Origin: Simmondsia chinensis
Lineage: Eukaryota > Streptophyta > Magnoliopsida > Caryophyllales > Simmondsiaceae
Direction of reading: 5' to 3'
Length of the DNA stretch: 64,000 bases
Assembly: GCA_018398585.1 (NCBI GenBank)
Contig: JAGTTD010000018.1
Coordinates: 1,185,501 to 1,249,500 of the forward strand
The translations under genes were made by a program, and so were the position numbers. Under the pieces are notes generated by a model. It saw only the letters and a program-made list of their open reading frames with translations. It was not told where the DNA came from and searched no databases. Shown piece after piece: positions 29,434-39,520 of this stretch; within the stretch, counting starts at the first letter, position 1, and every line of letters begins with the position of its first letter.

Positions 29434-29954
29434 TTAGGAAATTAATACCTCCTTAATGCGGAACTTAATACCCCAGAACTGGATTCGATTCAAATACTAT
29501 AACTGACACAAGTAAACAAAAGAGGATAAAAAAGAACAAACGAATAACACAGAGATTTACGTGGAAACCTCTCTTCAATCGAGAGGGGAGAAAACCACGG
29601 GCGGAGATGTAGATTCTTTATTGAGTATGAATAATGGAAGAATTATAACGACATTTCCTCTGAACGAGATCTATGAAGAATTACTAAATCACTCTCTCTA
29701 AACTCTTGTGGTGCTCTCAAACGTCTTGATGACGGCGGCTCACTTTGATTGGATACCTAAAACAGAAACCCTAAACCCATATTTATACTAAACGACTAGG
29801 GCACGCGGAAAACGACTCCCGATCGATCGGCCCCCTTCTGCTGCAATTCTTGATTTTGCTCCAGCGTTGCTCTCCGATCGATCGATTGTACCACCCGATC
29901 GATCGACTTGCTCACGGCGAGACTCATGACTAAATTTGAGGCATATTCTTAACA
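29434..29954 (-). mobile_element. Solo or truncated LTR (Copia-like)
   Basis: On the minus strand TGTGTTAAGAATATGCCTC ... CCTCCTAACA-type ends. The adjoining DNA at 29334-29432 has decayed GGCTCTGATGCCAA and ATGATACCAATTTG, primer-binding-site-like. Interior features are an ACGTGGAAACCTCTC phrase and three CGATCGATCG palindromes (29820-29912). No internal coding region and no matching target duplication. Confidence 0.55.
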
Positions 29955-30291
29955 CACATCCAAATCCAACATAAATGGATCGGATAGATTCGGGTCCTAT
30001 TGACATCAGTAAGCACGTGGACCTTTAGCGTAAATAACCCAAAAATTATTAAATAATAAAACAATAACATAGCCTTTTTTTAATTTAAGTTTTATTTTTA
30101 TTGAAATAAATGCAGTGGGAAAGCAAGATAGACGAGCAGGCCAAGTTTTAAAGTCATCGCTTTTAGAATTTGAAAGATGCAAAAATTTGACTCTTCACGT
30201 GTGCTTTGATTCCTTGTATTATTTTCTATTCATACTGACTTTTAGGGTTCGATTGTGACACAAATCAAATATTATCTAGCTAATAAAAATT

Positions 30292-30770
30292 AATTATGGC
30301 TCATTCGTGTTCATAATTAGGGCTCGATAATTTATCGAGCTGAGTTCGAGCAGGCTCGATAAGCTTAACGAGCTGAGTTTGAATAAGGGGGTGCTCGGCT
30401 CGTTAATATTCGTGAACAGTTTGATAACAGTTCGTTAAGAACTCGTTAAAAGCTCGTTAAAAAACTCATTAAAGGCTCGATAGTAACTCGAATAACTCGG
30501 CTCGATAGGGAGCTCGACTCGATAATAAGCTAGTGTTTGTTATGAGCTCGATTTCATTCGATAACGAACTCAGCTCGGCTTGATAAGGAGCTCGAATTGG
30601 TTCGATTAGCTTCACGAGCCGAGCCGAGCTTCGAGTACAAAAAAATCTTAACAAACCAAGCTCGAACAAGGGGTTGGAAAGCTCGTTAAGAGCTCGGCTC
30701 GAACTTGAGCTCGATAAATCTTAACGAACCGAGTTTCAACAAGGGGATGCTCGGCTCGGCTCGGCTCGTT
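30292..30770. mobile_element. hAT-type MITE (GAGCTCGA family), end-truncated
   Basis: Inverse-orientation relative of 20799-21361, sharing GAGCTCGAATTGGTTCGATT and CATTCGATAACGAACTCAGC. Both terminal TIRs are missing. Confidence 0.75.
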
Positions 30771-31014
30771 TGATTCAAAACTTGTATACTGCATACCTCC
30801 CTTTTAAAAAAAAAGAATAAAAATTGTAAAAGATGACATAAATGTCATCTGGGTAGATACTTTTTATTGGCTGCTAGTTTTGAAAATATTTTTTCTTTTA
30901 ATATTATTTCAGGTAATAACTCCTTAATAAATTGGTTCATTGACAATATACAGTGACATATTCCCACATTCAATATTCTGTTGCCCAAAGATTATACACC
31001 GGTGATAAAAGTTT

Positions 31015-31400
31015 GGCTTATTTACAATAAAGATCCTTCTACTTTACTCACTGTGTTAATTTAGTCCCTCTACTTTTAATTATATCAATTTAGTCCCTGT
31101 GTAATTCAAAATGCGTCAATTTAGTCATTTGATCAAATTTAAATTTAGTTAATGACATAATTTTAAACGGTAAAATTACGTAGAAGTAAGTAACTTATTA
31201 TAAATTTTTTTGTTTACTCAATTTAATCCAACCTACGGTCGACCCATTAAAAATTTTATTAAAAACTTAACTAACAATTTTTTCTAATGACCAAATTGAC
31301 ACATTTTGAATTATATAGGGACTAAATGGACACAATTAAAAGTATAAGGACTAAATTAACATAAAGGGTAAATTACAATGACTTTTGGTATAAATACCCC
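31015..31400. mobile_element. Foldback MITE, family F1
   Basis: GGCTTATTTACAATAAAGAT left, inverse of CTTTTGGTATAAATACCCC right. The arms contain AATTTAGTCCCTG and CAGGGACTAAA-type inverses. Confidence 0.75.
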
Positions 31401-31533
31401 TAAAATTTTTATATTTCATGATATGTTGTTTTTGCCTATGTTGAAAGCTACCTATATAATAAATTTTTTTAAAAAAATGATTCTTATATATTATTTATTT
31501 TTGCTACTGATATATATATATATTATTTATTTT

Positions 31534-32077
31534 TAGAATTATTTATATTTTAGTACCCGACGTTTTTAGAAATAATAAAAAGAATGCTGACCTTTTTGAA
31601 TTATTAAAAAAGACCCTAAATTTTTGCCATATCAATAAAAAGACCCCCCCTCAAGCGTAATGACGTCATTGTCTATCGACGGAGCTGATATGGCAATTAT
31701 TTTTTTTTATTAATGCTACAATAAAATAATCTAAATTAAACTTCAACTCCCTTATTATGACTTTATAAACATAAAATTTGAGATGTTGTGTTATGTGAAA
31801 GTTATCTATTTTTGCTTAATTTATTTCAAATATAGTTTTGAAAAAGTATTTCTATCATTTTGCTGTAGCATTAATAAAAATAAATATGTCACATCAGATC
31901 TGTCGACTAAAAATGACATCATCACGTTAAACAGAAGCCTTTTTATTAATGCAATAAAAACTTAGGGGCCTTTTTATTAATACGAAAAAAACTTAGGAGT
32001 CTTTTTAATAATTTAAAAAAATTAGAGTTATTTTTATTATTTTCAAAATGCTAGGTAGTAAAATGTAAATAATTCTT
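31534..32077. mobile_element. Foldback MITE, family F2
   Basis: AGAATTATTTATATTTTAGT left, inverse of ACTAAAATGTAAATAATTCT right. Inner arms AATAATAAAAAGAATGC and CTTAGGGGCCTTTTTATTAA. Confidence 0.72.
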
Positions 32078-32279
32078 ATTTTTATTATTTTAAAATGACT
32101 ATGCATCAAGTTGAAGTAAATGCCACATCATTGGGCCTTGGGCTCAGCATACAAGGCTGACCCGCTTCTTGTTTTGGGCCGCCCATGGACCACCATGTGG
32201 TCCAGCAACCAAATTACATCATTTTTCTTTTCTTTTTTTTAAATTAGATGTAATATTTTAAAAAATTATTTATAAATAT

Positions 32280-32625
32280 AAGGATTATTTATGCAAAAAA
32301 TTCCCGTACTTTACTCATTATATCAATTTAGTCCTTATACTTTTAATTGTATCAATTTAGTCCCTGTATAATTCAAATTATGTCAATTTAGTTCTACTGT
32401 TGAAACTAAAGTTAAGTTAATAATGTAATTTTTAACTATTGGTTTGTAAAATGCAAATGACCCGATATAAGCTCATTCGGTAACTCAATTTAAATTCACC
32501 CATCACCCGAGCAACTTAACTCTAATTTTACTTTAGGGACTAAATTGACACAAAGTAAATAGTACACAAATTAAATCAACACTATGTGTAAAGTACAAAG
32601 GTCTTTCGCATTAACAACCCGAATA
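32280..32625. mobile_element. Foldback MITE, family F1
   Basis: GGATTATTTATGCAAAAAAT left, inverse of GGTCTTTCGCATTAACAACC right. CAATTTAGTCC occurs twice in the left arm. Confidence 0.72.
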
Positions 32626-32694
32626 TAAATATAGGAATTTTGTCTAAAATGCAGATTACTTAGTTTAGATCGACAATATTGCAATGCTTTTAAA

Positions 32695-32827
32695 CAACAA
32701 CAACAACAGTTCTAATGCCACAAGGGCTCTTGCATACGCAGGGGTTGGGGGGAGAGAGGCGGGCGGATGTAAGCAGCCTTCCCCCTTCAGGGTGCAACCC
32801 TAAAGGGAGGCTGTATCCGACAACCTC
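32695..32827 (-). mobile_element. Au-type SINE, headless but bounded copy
   Basis: (CAA)n tail, TAATGCCACAAGGGC, GGATGTAAGCAGCCTTCCCC, GGAGGCTGTATCCGACAACC. Flanked by a 17-bp target duplication with one mismatch (ATTGCAATGCTTTTAAA / ATTGCTATGCTTTTAAA). It shows that the tail module alone can be a full inserted unit. Confidence 0.9.
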
Positions 32828-32924
32828 ATTGCTATGCTTTTAAATAAGGATTCTATTTATCTAAAAACTAACAAATCGGGAAATGACAGCGCATTAATTA
32901 ATGAGGCATGTGGTTGGCACGTGG

Positions 32925-33300
32925 TGAAGGAGCAACTCGAGGGAATGCAAGCACTCAAGGGTGATGCTGCTGAAGGCTAGTCACTGAAGCTCATAATAGT
33001 TCTCGGGATGCAACAAAAGGGGCAAGCGCTCATGCTCGAGGTGGTTACATAGAAAGCTGAAAAGAAGCGTGGGTCTTAATGATAGTTACGAAGAATATGG
33101 AGACCAGAAGAAACATCAATTAGACCATCTTAAAATGCAATCAAGGTTTCTTGCAACTTCCTTCAGCCTGTAGGGGAGATCACGATACCAAGCTGAAGCC
33201 CAAAATTTAACCCTCACTGAGATAATCCAAAAAATATTATCTTCCCCCAAGTCTCGTTCTCGAAGACCATTTCATTATAGATAACCCAAGTATCCGTTTA
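32925..33300 (+). pseudogene. Possible decayed coding remnant
   Basis: In one frame this reads VKEQLEGMQALKGDAAEG, then after stops LIIVLGMQQKGQALMLEVVT and, further on, DQKKHQLDHLKMQSRFLATS. The composition is protein-like with several in-frame stops, perhaps from a retroelement gag or a lost exon. No family is recognised, and it may be chance. Confidence 0.2.
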
Positions 33301-34424
33301 GAATAACGTCATCTAAACTTTCTTCTAAAATTTGCCTTTTACGAGGAATGAGATCAATTGGTCAAATAAGTCTCTAATTGAGGCAAGGTTTACCGGTGCT
33401 TATCGCTCTTTTCATCTTTCATAAGAATATCGTAATTGTAGCTTTCACTTGCTTATGTAAATTTAATTAGGTTGTTGGAAAACGTTTTCAATAAGGTATA
33501 CTATATACGTACTTTTCGCCATTGTTTTCCCACATTCGCCCCAGTAGTGAATTTAAATTGTGTCATTGGTTAAATATTTTGATTACTACACCTCGAGTTT
33601 CAACGAGCTGACCTTAGTTTGGTCACCCAAGTTGGTTCACTCTCTCCTAACCTTCTTAAGTTTGTTATCGGTTGAGTTATTTTTGGTCAAGGTTGATCGA
33701 TTTAAACTACTTAAATCATAAATTTTGTAAACATCAAAATAGCTCACTTTATATATTAATATCTTAAAAAATTATCCTTAAATATCCTAAGATTTGAGCA
33801 TTTATCACCCATATATCATGACATTTCACAGTGTATATAATGAAATACCTTGAGGTTTGAATATTTTGTTACATGGATACCACATGTCAGAATTTGATTG
33901 TTTTATATGGACAATGTTGATCTAATACATAATTACTATAATATATATAAATTATGTCGATATTTTCATAAAAAAATTAGTGAACTGTGATAAAATATTC
34001 ACCAAATGTTATGCAAAGTACCTAAAAATTGTTGCAATCATGTTTCATTTTCCTACTTTTGGGCAATAAATATAAAATTTTAATGAAAACGATAATATTT
34101 TATCAAAATTGTGTTCAATTTTAGCAATTTTCAATAAAAATCTATCGAATTTCGACAAATAAAAATCTGATTAATAAAATTTAAAAATTTCATGTACCTA
34201 AGTAATGAAGTGTTTTGAACTCAAGGTATGTAGTTGTATATATTGAAAGATTATGGTACCTAATTGATAAATGTTTAAAGCTCAGGGTACCTAAGTGATA
34301 ATTTTCTAATATTAAAATATTTAACTAAGCCATAAATTCACAATATATTTGTTTCAATAAAAAAAAACTTTGTTACCTTTTGATTTTGAAGTTATTTGTT
34401 ATTAGAGATGCTTTGGTTCATAAT
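33301..34424. other. AT-rich DNA with F4 MITE-like region
   Basis: 33757-34320 has repeated phrases shared with 57120-58735 (AATATCCTAAGATTTG, GGTACCTAAGTGATAA). No gene. Confidence 0.4.
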
Positions 34425-34441
34425 ATCAGGACCGGGACAAG

Positions 34442-34694
34442 GGTCCATTTATCATGCACTAAGGCACCGGATTCATTTAGAACTTCGGAATTAAGTGTGC
34501 CTGGGCGAGAGTAGTACAAGGACGGGCGATCTCCTGGGAAGTCCCTGTGTTGCCAACCCTATAAGGTAGGAGGTCCTCGGAAACAGCCCCTCGATAGGAT
34601 TACACCCTGAAGGGGTAAGGCTGCGTACATCCACCCCTCCCATACCTCGCTTATGTGGGAGCCCTTGAGACACTGAATTTTTTGTTGTTGTTGT
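34442..34694 (+). mobile_element. 5S-headed SINE, type I, complete reference copy
   Basis: Flanked by a 17-bp target duplication with one mismatch (ATCAGGACCGGGACAAG at 34425-34441, ATCAGGACTGGGACAAG at 34695-34711). The head is about 118 nt and collinear with an entire plant 5S rRNA: GGTCCATTTATCATGCACTA, GGCACCGGATTC, TTAGAACTTCGGAATTAAGT (A box), GGGCGAGAGTAGTAC, GGGCGATCTCCTGGGAAGTC (C box). It is followed by ACCCTATAAGGTAGG and the Au module (GGAAACAGCC, AAGGCTGCGTACATCCACCC, TTGTTGTTGTTGT). Pol III transcription from the internal 5S promoter is inferred. Confidence 0.93.
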
Positions 34695-34974
34695 ATCAGG
34701 ACTGGGACAAGCGAGATAATTCTCGAAGAAAATAATAAGGTTGTGGTTAAAGTGTTTCAAGGCATCTATTTGACACTAGCTGATATTGTGATTAGCATTT
34801 AAGACATTCGTACTATTAGCTCCTCGATGGATGATATATCCTTCAATCATGACTTTTAAAGAGGCAAACTAGTTTGCTAATTGGTTAGCTAATGCTGGTT
34901 ATGAAGGCTCTGATGTTTTTATTTAGGATCATAATCCCTTCTGAAACCTGAAGATTTCATCTTTTAAACCTATA

Positions 34975-35333
34975 TCTGGCAACAGAGTAATGGGCGATAA
35001 AGAGGAGTAAGGGTAATGAGGGATAAACTCTTACGCCTATTTGACAAATTTTGTAGCAGGGTAAAGGGGGACAGAGGGTAAGTTTTTACCTTCATTTTCT
35101 TCAACTCCAAATTGAGGGTAAAGAAGTCAGTTTTTAAAAAAATTTGAACAATTTTGTCTTTATTTTGAATATAACTTTATTTATCATTACCTATTTATCC
35201 AATTGTTAAATAAAAATAACTCATTTATCCCCTTTTTACCCCTACCACTCTTAATTTGACATATCCAAATAATGGTAAAAAAACTACCTTACTCTCCCAC
35301 TTTTTTCCCAGTTGCCAAACGAGACGTATGAAT
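34975..35333. mobile_element. Probable MITE (GCCAAACGAGAC ends)
   Basis: CTGGCAACAGAGTAATGGGC at the left; inverse of CAGTTGCCAAACGAGACG at the right. Internal inverted phrases GAGGGTAAAGAAGT/TTTACCCCTACC. Superfamily unassigned. Confidence 0.4.
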
Positions 35334-35344
35334 AATAATCCTTA

Positions 35345-35650
35345 CCTTTAGGGTATGTTTGGTATGGGGTTAAAGGGGGTAATGATTAATGAGGTAACCA
35401 TTACACTATTTTTAACTCTATTTGGTTCAGGGGTAAAATTTGCACCATTGAAAATTTTAACCTTAAGGGCATGTTTGGTATGGGATTAGCAAGGGTTACT
35501 GATTACAGGGGTAACCATTACACTCTTTTTTAACCCTGTTTAGTTTACCATTAATATTTAACACATGAAAAAGTTTACCCCTGAATAAGGTTAAAACTTT
35601 TGCACTACTCCTCTAGTGCAATATCCATAATAGAAGGGGTTAAAATTTTT
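35345..35650. mobile_element. Two adjacent MITE ends (GGCATGTTTGGTATGGGATT type)
   Basis: GGTATGTTTGGTATGGGGTT (35345) and GGCATGTTTGGTATGGGATT (35466) each begin a GGTAACCATTACACT-containing segment, a head-to-tail pair of the same element end. Confidence 0.45.
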
Positions 35651-36040
35651 AGTCCCATTGAACTCAAGAGAAAGAAAGAGAGAGAGAAGTTAGAGTTTAC
35701 ATATGAGAGAAAAGAGCTGAAGAACACCACGAATTTCTCTTAAAGCACTCCAAATTGTTGTTTTTCAGCATGTTTTACCATCATCTACCATCGGGTATAT
35801 CCATTTTTTAGTATTTTGTTGAATAATTTGTGCACTTGGGTTGAAAATCTGGCAGTATAAAACTAGAGTTTTGTTTTTTGGTTTCACCCATTTTACAGTG
35901 TGCATGTGATACGAGCATAGATCTTGGGACCATAGCAGGTGCCATGTCAGCTCGGGACACATCAGCAACCGCTATTTAGTAGAATATAAGTATGGTTTTG
36001 TTTAGTTTAATTAAGTATGTTTAGATAACTTAATTTCGTG
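35651..36040. other. Intergenic DNA, nothing identified
   Basis: A GA-rich tract at 35670-35690. The minus-strand frame at 35765-35968 shows no family features. Confidence 0.35.
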
Positions 36041-36292
36041 GGGTTTATTTACTAGACACTAATGTAACCGAATCCTGTTATAACTCTGAAGTTAAGCATG
36101 CTTGGACGAAAGTAGTACCAGGATGGGTGACCTCCTGGGAAGTCCTCGTGTTGCCAATTTTATAAGGTTGGGGTCCTCGGAAACAAGCTTTTGGCAGGGT
36201 TACACTTTGAAGGGGTAAGGCTGCGTACATCTACCCCTCCCAGACCCCGCTTATGCGGGAGCCCTTGAGACATTGGGTATGTTGTTGTTGTT
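36041..36292 (+). mobile_element. 5S-headed SINE, type I
   Basis: GGGTTTATTTACTAGACACT (5S 5' end), AACTCTGAAGTTAAGCATGC, GGACGAAAGTAGTACC, GATGGGTGACCTCCTGGGAA. Spacer ATTTTATAAGGTTGG, then AAGGCTGCGTACATCTACCC, CAGACCCCGC and (GTT)n. The C-box is the best preserved in the window. No clear target duplication found. Confidence 0.9.
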
Positions 36293-36344
36293 TTATACTT
36301 ATGTACTCTTTATGCTTGTAATTTTCATAGTTATAGTTGAATAC

Positions 36345-37055
36345 TGATCGAGACTAAAGGAGGTTTCATCCCAAAATCAATTGGAAATGGGTAGAGTAAC
36401 TCCTTGGTATATATATTAGCATTTTCATATGTAACCCTTTTTGGTAAATATTTTCATGTGTAACCCATCGATGTGGGATTAATATTTTTGCCTGCATCAA
36501 ATCACCACGCTCCAGCACCTCGCGTCCACACGAGTTAGCTTTGCACTAGATTTCTAGTTTCGGGTGAACACTGCAATTCCGACTTCACCGCCTCGCAATG
36601 GACATGGCTTTACACTAGAGTTATTCTAGTCCTGGGCCAACACTGCAATACTGACGTCACCACTTGAGATTCGGAACGAGAGATCGTATAGCTACGTCGA
36701 CCAGGGCCCAAAACTTTACCAGGCCGAGATCAACTCCAGAGCAGACCTAAGGGCTTCCATGCGATCGAGAATGAGCTCCTTGAAATGTGGCAATCGACTT
36801 TGCAACACGTCACACATAAGCCCTCCATAAGACCACTGATGACATTGGCCCTCCATATGACCGGTGAACGGCATTGGCCCCCCATATGACCGGCAATCCA
36901 CGGCGCAAGATCGATGGCTCTGATACCAATGACACAGACCAAAGGAGGTTCCATCCCAAAACCAATTGGGAATGGATGGAGCAACTCCTTCGTATATATA
37001 TTAGCATTTTCATATGTAACCCACCAATGTGGGATTAATATTTTTCCCTGTATCA
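36345..37055 (-). mobile_element. TRIM (terminal-repeat retrotransposon in miniature)
   Basis: LTRs at 36345-36499 (155 bp) and 36930-37055 (126 bp), both TG...CA. A 5-bp target duplication AATAC lies on both sides (36340-36344, 37056-37060). GGCTCTGATACCAA at 36916-36929, directly next to the right LTR, is the complement of a Met-tRNA primer binding site, so the element reads minus. The left LTR has an extra ~27-bp internal repeat. Open frames inside have no gag or pol similarity. Confidence 0.88.
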
Positions 37056-37060
37056 AATAC

Positions 37061-37578
37061 ATACTATTCTTGCGTTATTTGTCCATTTATTTGTTATTTG
37101 AGTTTGGATTAGTTTGATCAATTACAATGAGTTGAGGTTCAATCACAACGGGATGGAGATGAATCTTTAATTAGTGATTAAATATATTTACAGTAATGAT
37201 AATAACCATGAAAGAAAGTAAATTTTGAATTATTATTGCAATTTTTAGCTTCAATTTCATCGAAGGGGGTGGCCCCCAAATTTTTAATTATTCATTTATT
37301 TATTATTAATTTAAAAATATTATTTTGTATATTGGTTAATTTAGAGGGTTATTAAAAATATGTTATATTAGATTAAAAATTAGTTAATCTAGAAGGGATT
37401 AAATATAAATCAATTTCAAATAGATTTAATATAATGAAAAAATTTTAAAAAATTATGTTGCACCTAAACTAAAAATAGGAAAAAAGTTTTGAGTTAATGA
37501 TTATTTTTTTAAAAGCAATACAACCAAATAACGTGAAAGAAAAAAAAAATTTGATAAAATTACCCTATTAATCATTAC
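37061..37578. other. AT-rich intergenic DNA, nothing identified
   Basis: No bordered repeats or coding signals seen. Confidence 0.4.
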
Positions 37579-37597
37579 TCTCTATTTTTTAACTCTG

Positions 37598-38003
37598 AAG
37601 AACAACAACAACAAATCCAATGCTTCAAGGGCTCCCGCAGAAGCGGGGTTTGGGAGGTTGATGTACGCAGCCTTCCCCCTTCAGGGTGTTAAACCTGAAG
37701 AGAGGTTGTTTCCGAAAATTCCTAACCTGAGATTAATGCCATCATTGCATCGTATCAACCTGTGAGCAAAAAGGGGGCAACAATGCATAAGAGCAGGACA
37801 AACATAACGCTCTAGAGGGGACTTTAAGGCAATATCATGCGCAACACGGCATGCAAATAAGCAAGTAAACAGATAGTAAACACGACATGCACCCTTATAT
37901 GTACTATACCTAAAAATACTAGTATAGCAGAATAAACAGCAATATAAGACCGCTACATCCACTACTTTTATGATAGTCTTCCATCTAGCTATCTCTCTAT
38001 CTA
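37598..38003 (-). mobile_element. Type III SINE in the DPH1 promoter
   Basis: Flanked by an exact 19-bp target duplication TCTCTATTTTTTAACTCTG (37579-37597, 38004-38022). (CAA)n tail, CAATGCTTCAAGGGCTCCCG, GATGTACGCAGCCTTCCCCC, GAGGTTGTTTCCG, then a 270-bp head that shares TTTGTCCTGCTC-TTATGCATTGTTGC and an end of GATAGATAGAG type with 27812-28166. Its outer edge is 125 bp from the DPH1 ATG. Confidence 0.87.
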
Positions 38004-38022
38004 TCTCTATTTTTTAACTCTG

Positions 38023-38146
38023 TACCCAATATACATATTCTTAGAAAAAAATTAAAATAAAAAATTTCGATTTTGAAGTTAAATACTACCTCTTAAACGC
38101 TGACCCTAACTTTCGAAGCACCACCGCCACCAACCAGCCGGAAAAC
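38023..38146 (+). promoter_or_regulatory. Short upstream region of DPH1
   Basis: Only 124 bp separate the SINE target duplication from the ATG. It holds AATATACATATT (possible TATA-like) and a CA/CC-rich leader. Anything further upstream is SINE. Confidence 0.4.
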
Positions 38147-39520
38147 ATGGCGGAAACCGCCGGCGCCGACCTCTGCGCCCTCCTTGCGCCGCAACAACCA
38201 CCGTCAACCACCGTCAAACCAGCGCCAAAGCGCTTCATCAAGAACCAAATCCCCACCTCAATCCTCACCAACGCCGCCCTCAATGCCGCCATCTCTCTCC
38301 TCCCTTCCAATTACAACTTCGAAGTCCACAAGTGCGTCCACCGCATCCTCTCCTCGCGCGCGAGCCGCGTCGCGCTTCAGTTCCCCGAAGGTCTTTTGAT
38401 GTACTCCTTGACGCTCTCTGATATCTTTAAATCATTCGCCGGCGCCGATGATGTGTTGGTGCTCGGCGATGTGACGTACGGCGCTTGCTGCGTTGATGAT
38501 CTCTCGGCTGCGGCGCTTGGCGCGGATATTCTTATTCATTATGGACATAGTTGCCTTGTGCCGGTTGATTTTACTTGTATTCCTTGCGTTTATGTGTTTG
38601 TTGAGATTGGAATTGATGTTGTAAATCTAGTGAAAACTGTGAAAATGAACGATCTTGGGACGGATAAGGTTGTTTTAGCGGGTACGATTCAGTTTGTGAG
38701 TGCAATTAGAGGTGCTAAATTGGAATTGGAAAAGTTAGGGTTTAGGGTTTTGGTGCCTCAATCAAAACCGTTGTCTGCTGGGGAAGTGTTAGGGTGCACA
38801 GCGCCTAGGGTTTCAAAGAGTTTGATTGGGGGGAATGTAGATGATTTGGTGTTGATTTTCGTTGCGGATGGGAGGTTTCATTTAGAGGCGTTTATGATTG
38901 CGAATCCCAGGATTAGAGCTTTTAGGTATGATCCTTACATTGGGAAGTTGTTCTTAGAGGAGTATGATCATAAGGGAATGAAGAATTCGCGTATGAATGC
39001 GATTTTGAAGGCGAGAGAGGCGAAGAATTGGGGGATTGTGCTCGGTACGTTAGGGAGGCAAGGGAATCCGAGGATTCTCGAGAGGTTGGAGAAGAAGATG
39101 GAGGAGAAATCCATGTCTTGGACGATCATTTTGATGTCCGAGATATCCCCATTAAGGATGGGGTTGTTTGAGGATTCAATTGATGCTTGGATTCAAATTG
39201 CTTGCCCCCGATTGTCAATCGATTGGGGGGAAGCTTTTCTAAAGCCCCTTTTGAACCCTTTCGAGGCCGAGATTGCTCTTGGTTTGATCCCGGGTTGGTG
39301 GGAGAGAGAGAAAGATGGGTTTGATTGCAAGAGAAACGGCGAATGTTGCAGTTGTGATGATAGAGTTGAGAAAAGAGGCGAAGTTGATGATGCGGAAGCT
39401 GATTATCCTATGGACTATTATGCTCAGGATGGTGGAGAATGGAATTCTTGTTACATGAAAAGGCCGAATCGCCTGGGAAGGAGAAATCTTCAAAAATCTG
39501 CGAATGGCGAAGCCTCATAG
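38147..39520 (+). CDS. DPH1: DPH1, 2-(3-amino-3-carboxypropyl)histidine synthase subunit 1
   Basis: 457 codons, single exon. Dph1 with Dph2 forms the iron-sulfur enzyme that transfers the 3-amino-3-carboxypropyl group of S-adenosylmethionine to a histidine of elongation factor 2, the first step of diphthamide synthesis in the cytosol. Visible family motifs: LQFPEGLLMYSLTLSDI (77-93); VLGDVTYGACCVDD (105-118) with cluster Cys114; HYGHSCLVPVD (131-141); LGCTAP with Cys217; and ACPRLSIDWG with Cys353. These are the three spaced cysteines expected for the 4Fe-4S site by analogy with the archaeal enzyme. The C-terminus (390-457) is acidic and Cys-rich (CKRNGECCSCDD). Start context AACATGGC is good. 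The GC-rich 5' third differs from the rest but stays in frame. Confidence 0.96.
   Translation: MAETAGADLCALLAPQQPPSTTVKPAPKRFIKNQIPTSILTNAALNAAISLLPSNYNFEVHKCVHRILSSRASRVALQFPEGLLMYSLTLSDIFKSFAGADDVLVLGDVTYGACCVDDLSAAALGADILIHYGHSCLVPVDFTCIPCVYVFVEIGIDVVNLVKTVKMNDLGTDKVVLAGTIQFVSAIRGAKLELEKLGFRVLVPQSKPLSAGEVLGCTAPRVSKSLIGGNVDDLVLIFVADGRFHLEAFMIANPRIRAFRYDPYIGKLFLEEYDHKGMKNSRMNAILKAREAKNWGIVLGTLGRQGNPRILERLEKKMEEKSMSWTIILMSEISPLRMGLFEDSIDAWIQIACPRLSIDWGEAFLKPLLNPFEAEIALGLIPGWWEREKDGFDCKRNGECCSCDDRVEKRGEVDDAEADYPMDYYAQDGGEWNSCYMKRPNRLGRRNLQKSANGEAS

Noticed and set aside
34442..34560. Functional 5S rRNA genes
   Set aside because: The 5S-like segments are single, dispersed, diverged and fused to SINE tails between target duplications. 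There is no tandem 5S array or T-run terminator after the 5S part.
36716..37062. Frames inside the TRIM
   Set aside because: They span LTR and primer site and show no gag or pol similarity.
38086..38310. Minus-strand frame over the DPH1 start
   Set aside because: Shadow of the GC-rich DPH1 5' end; no independent support.
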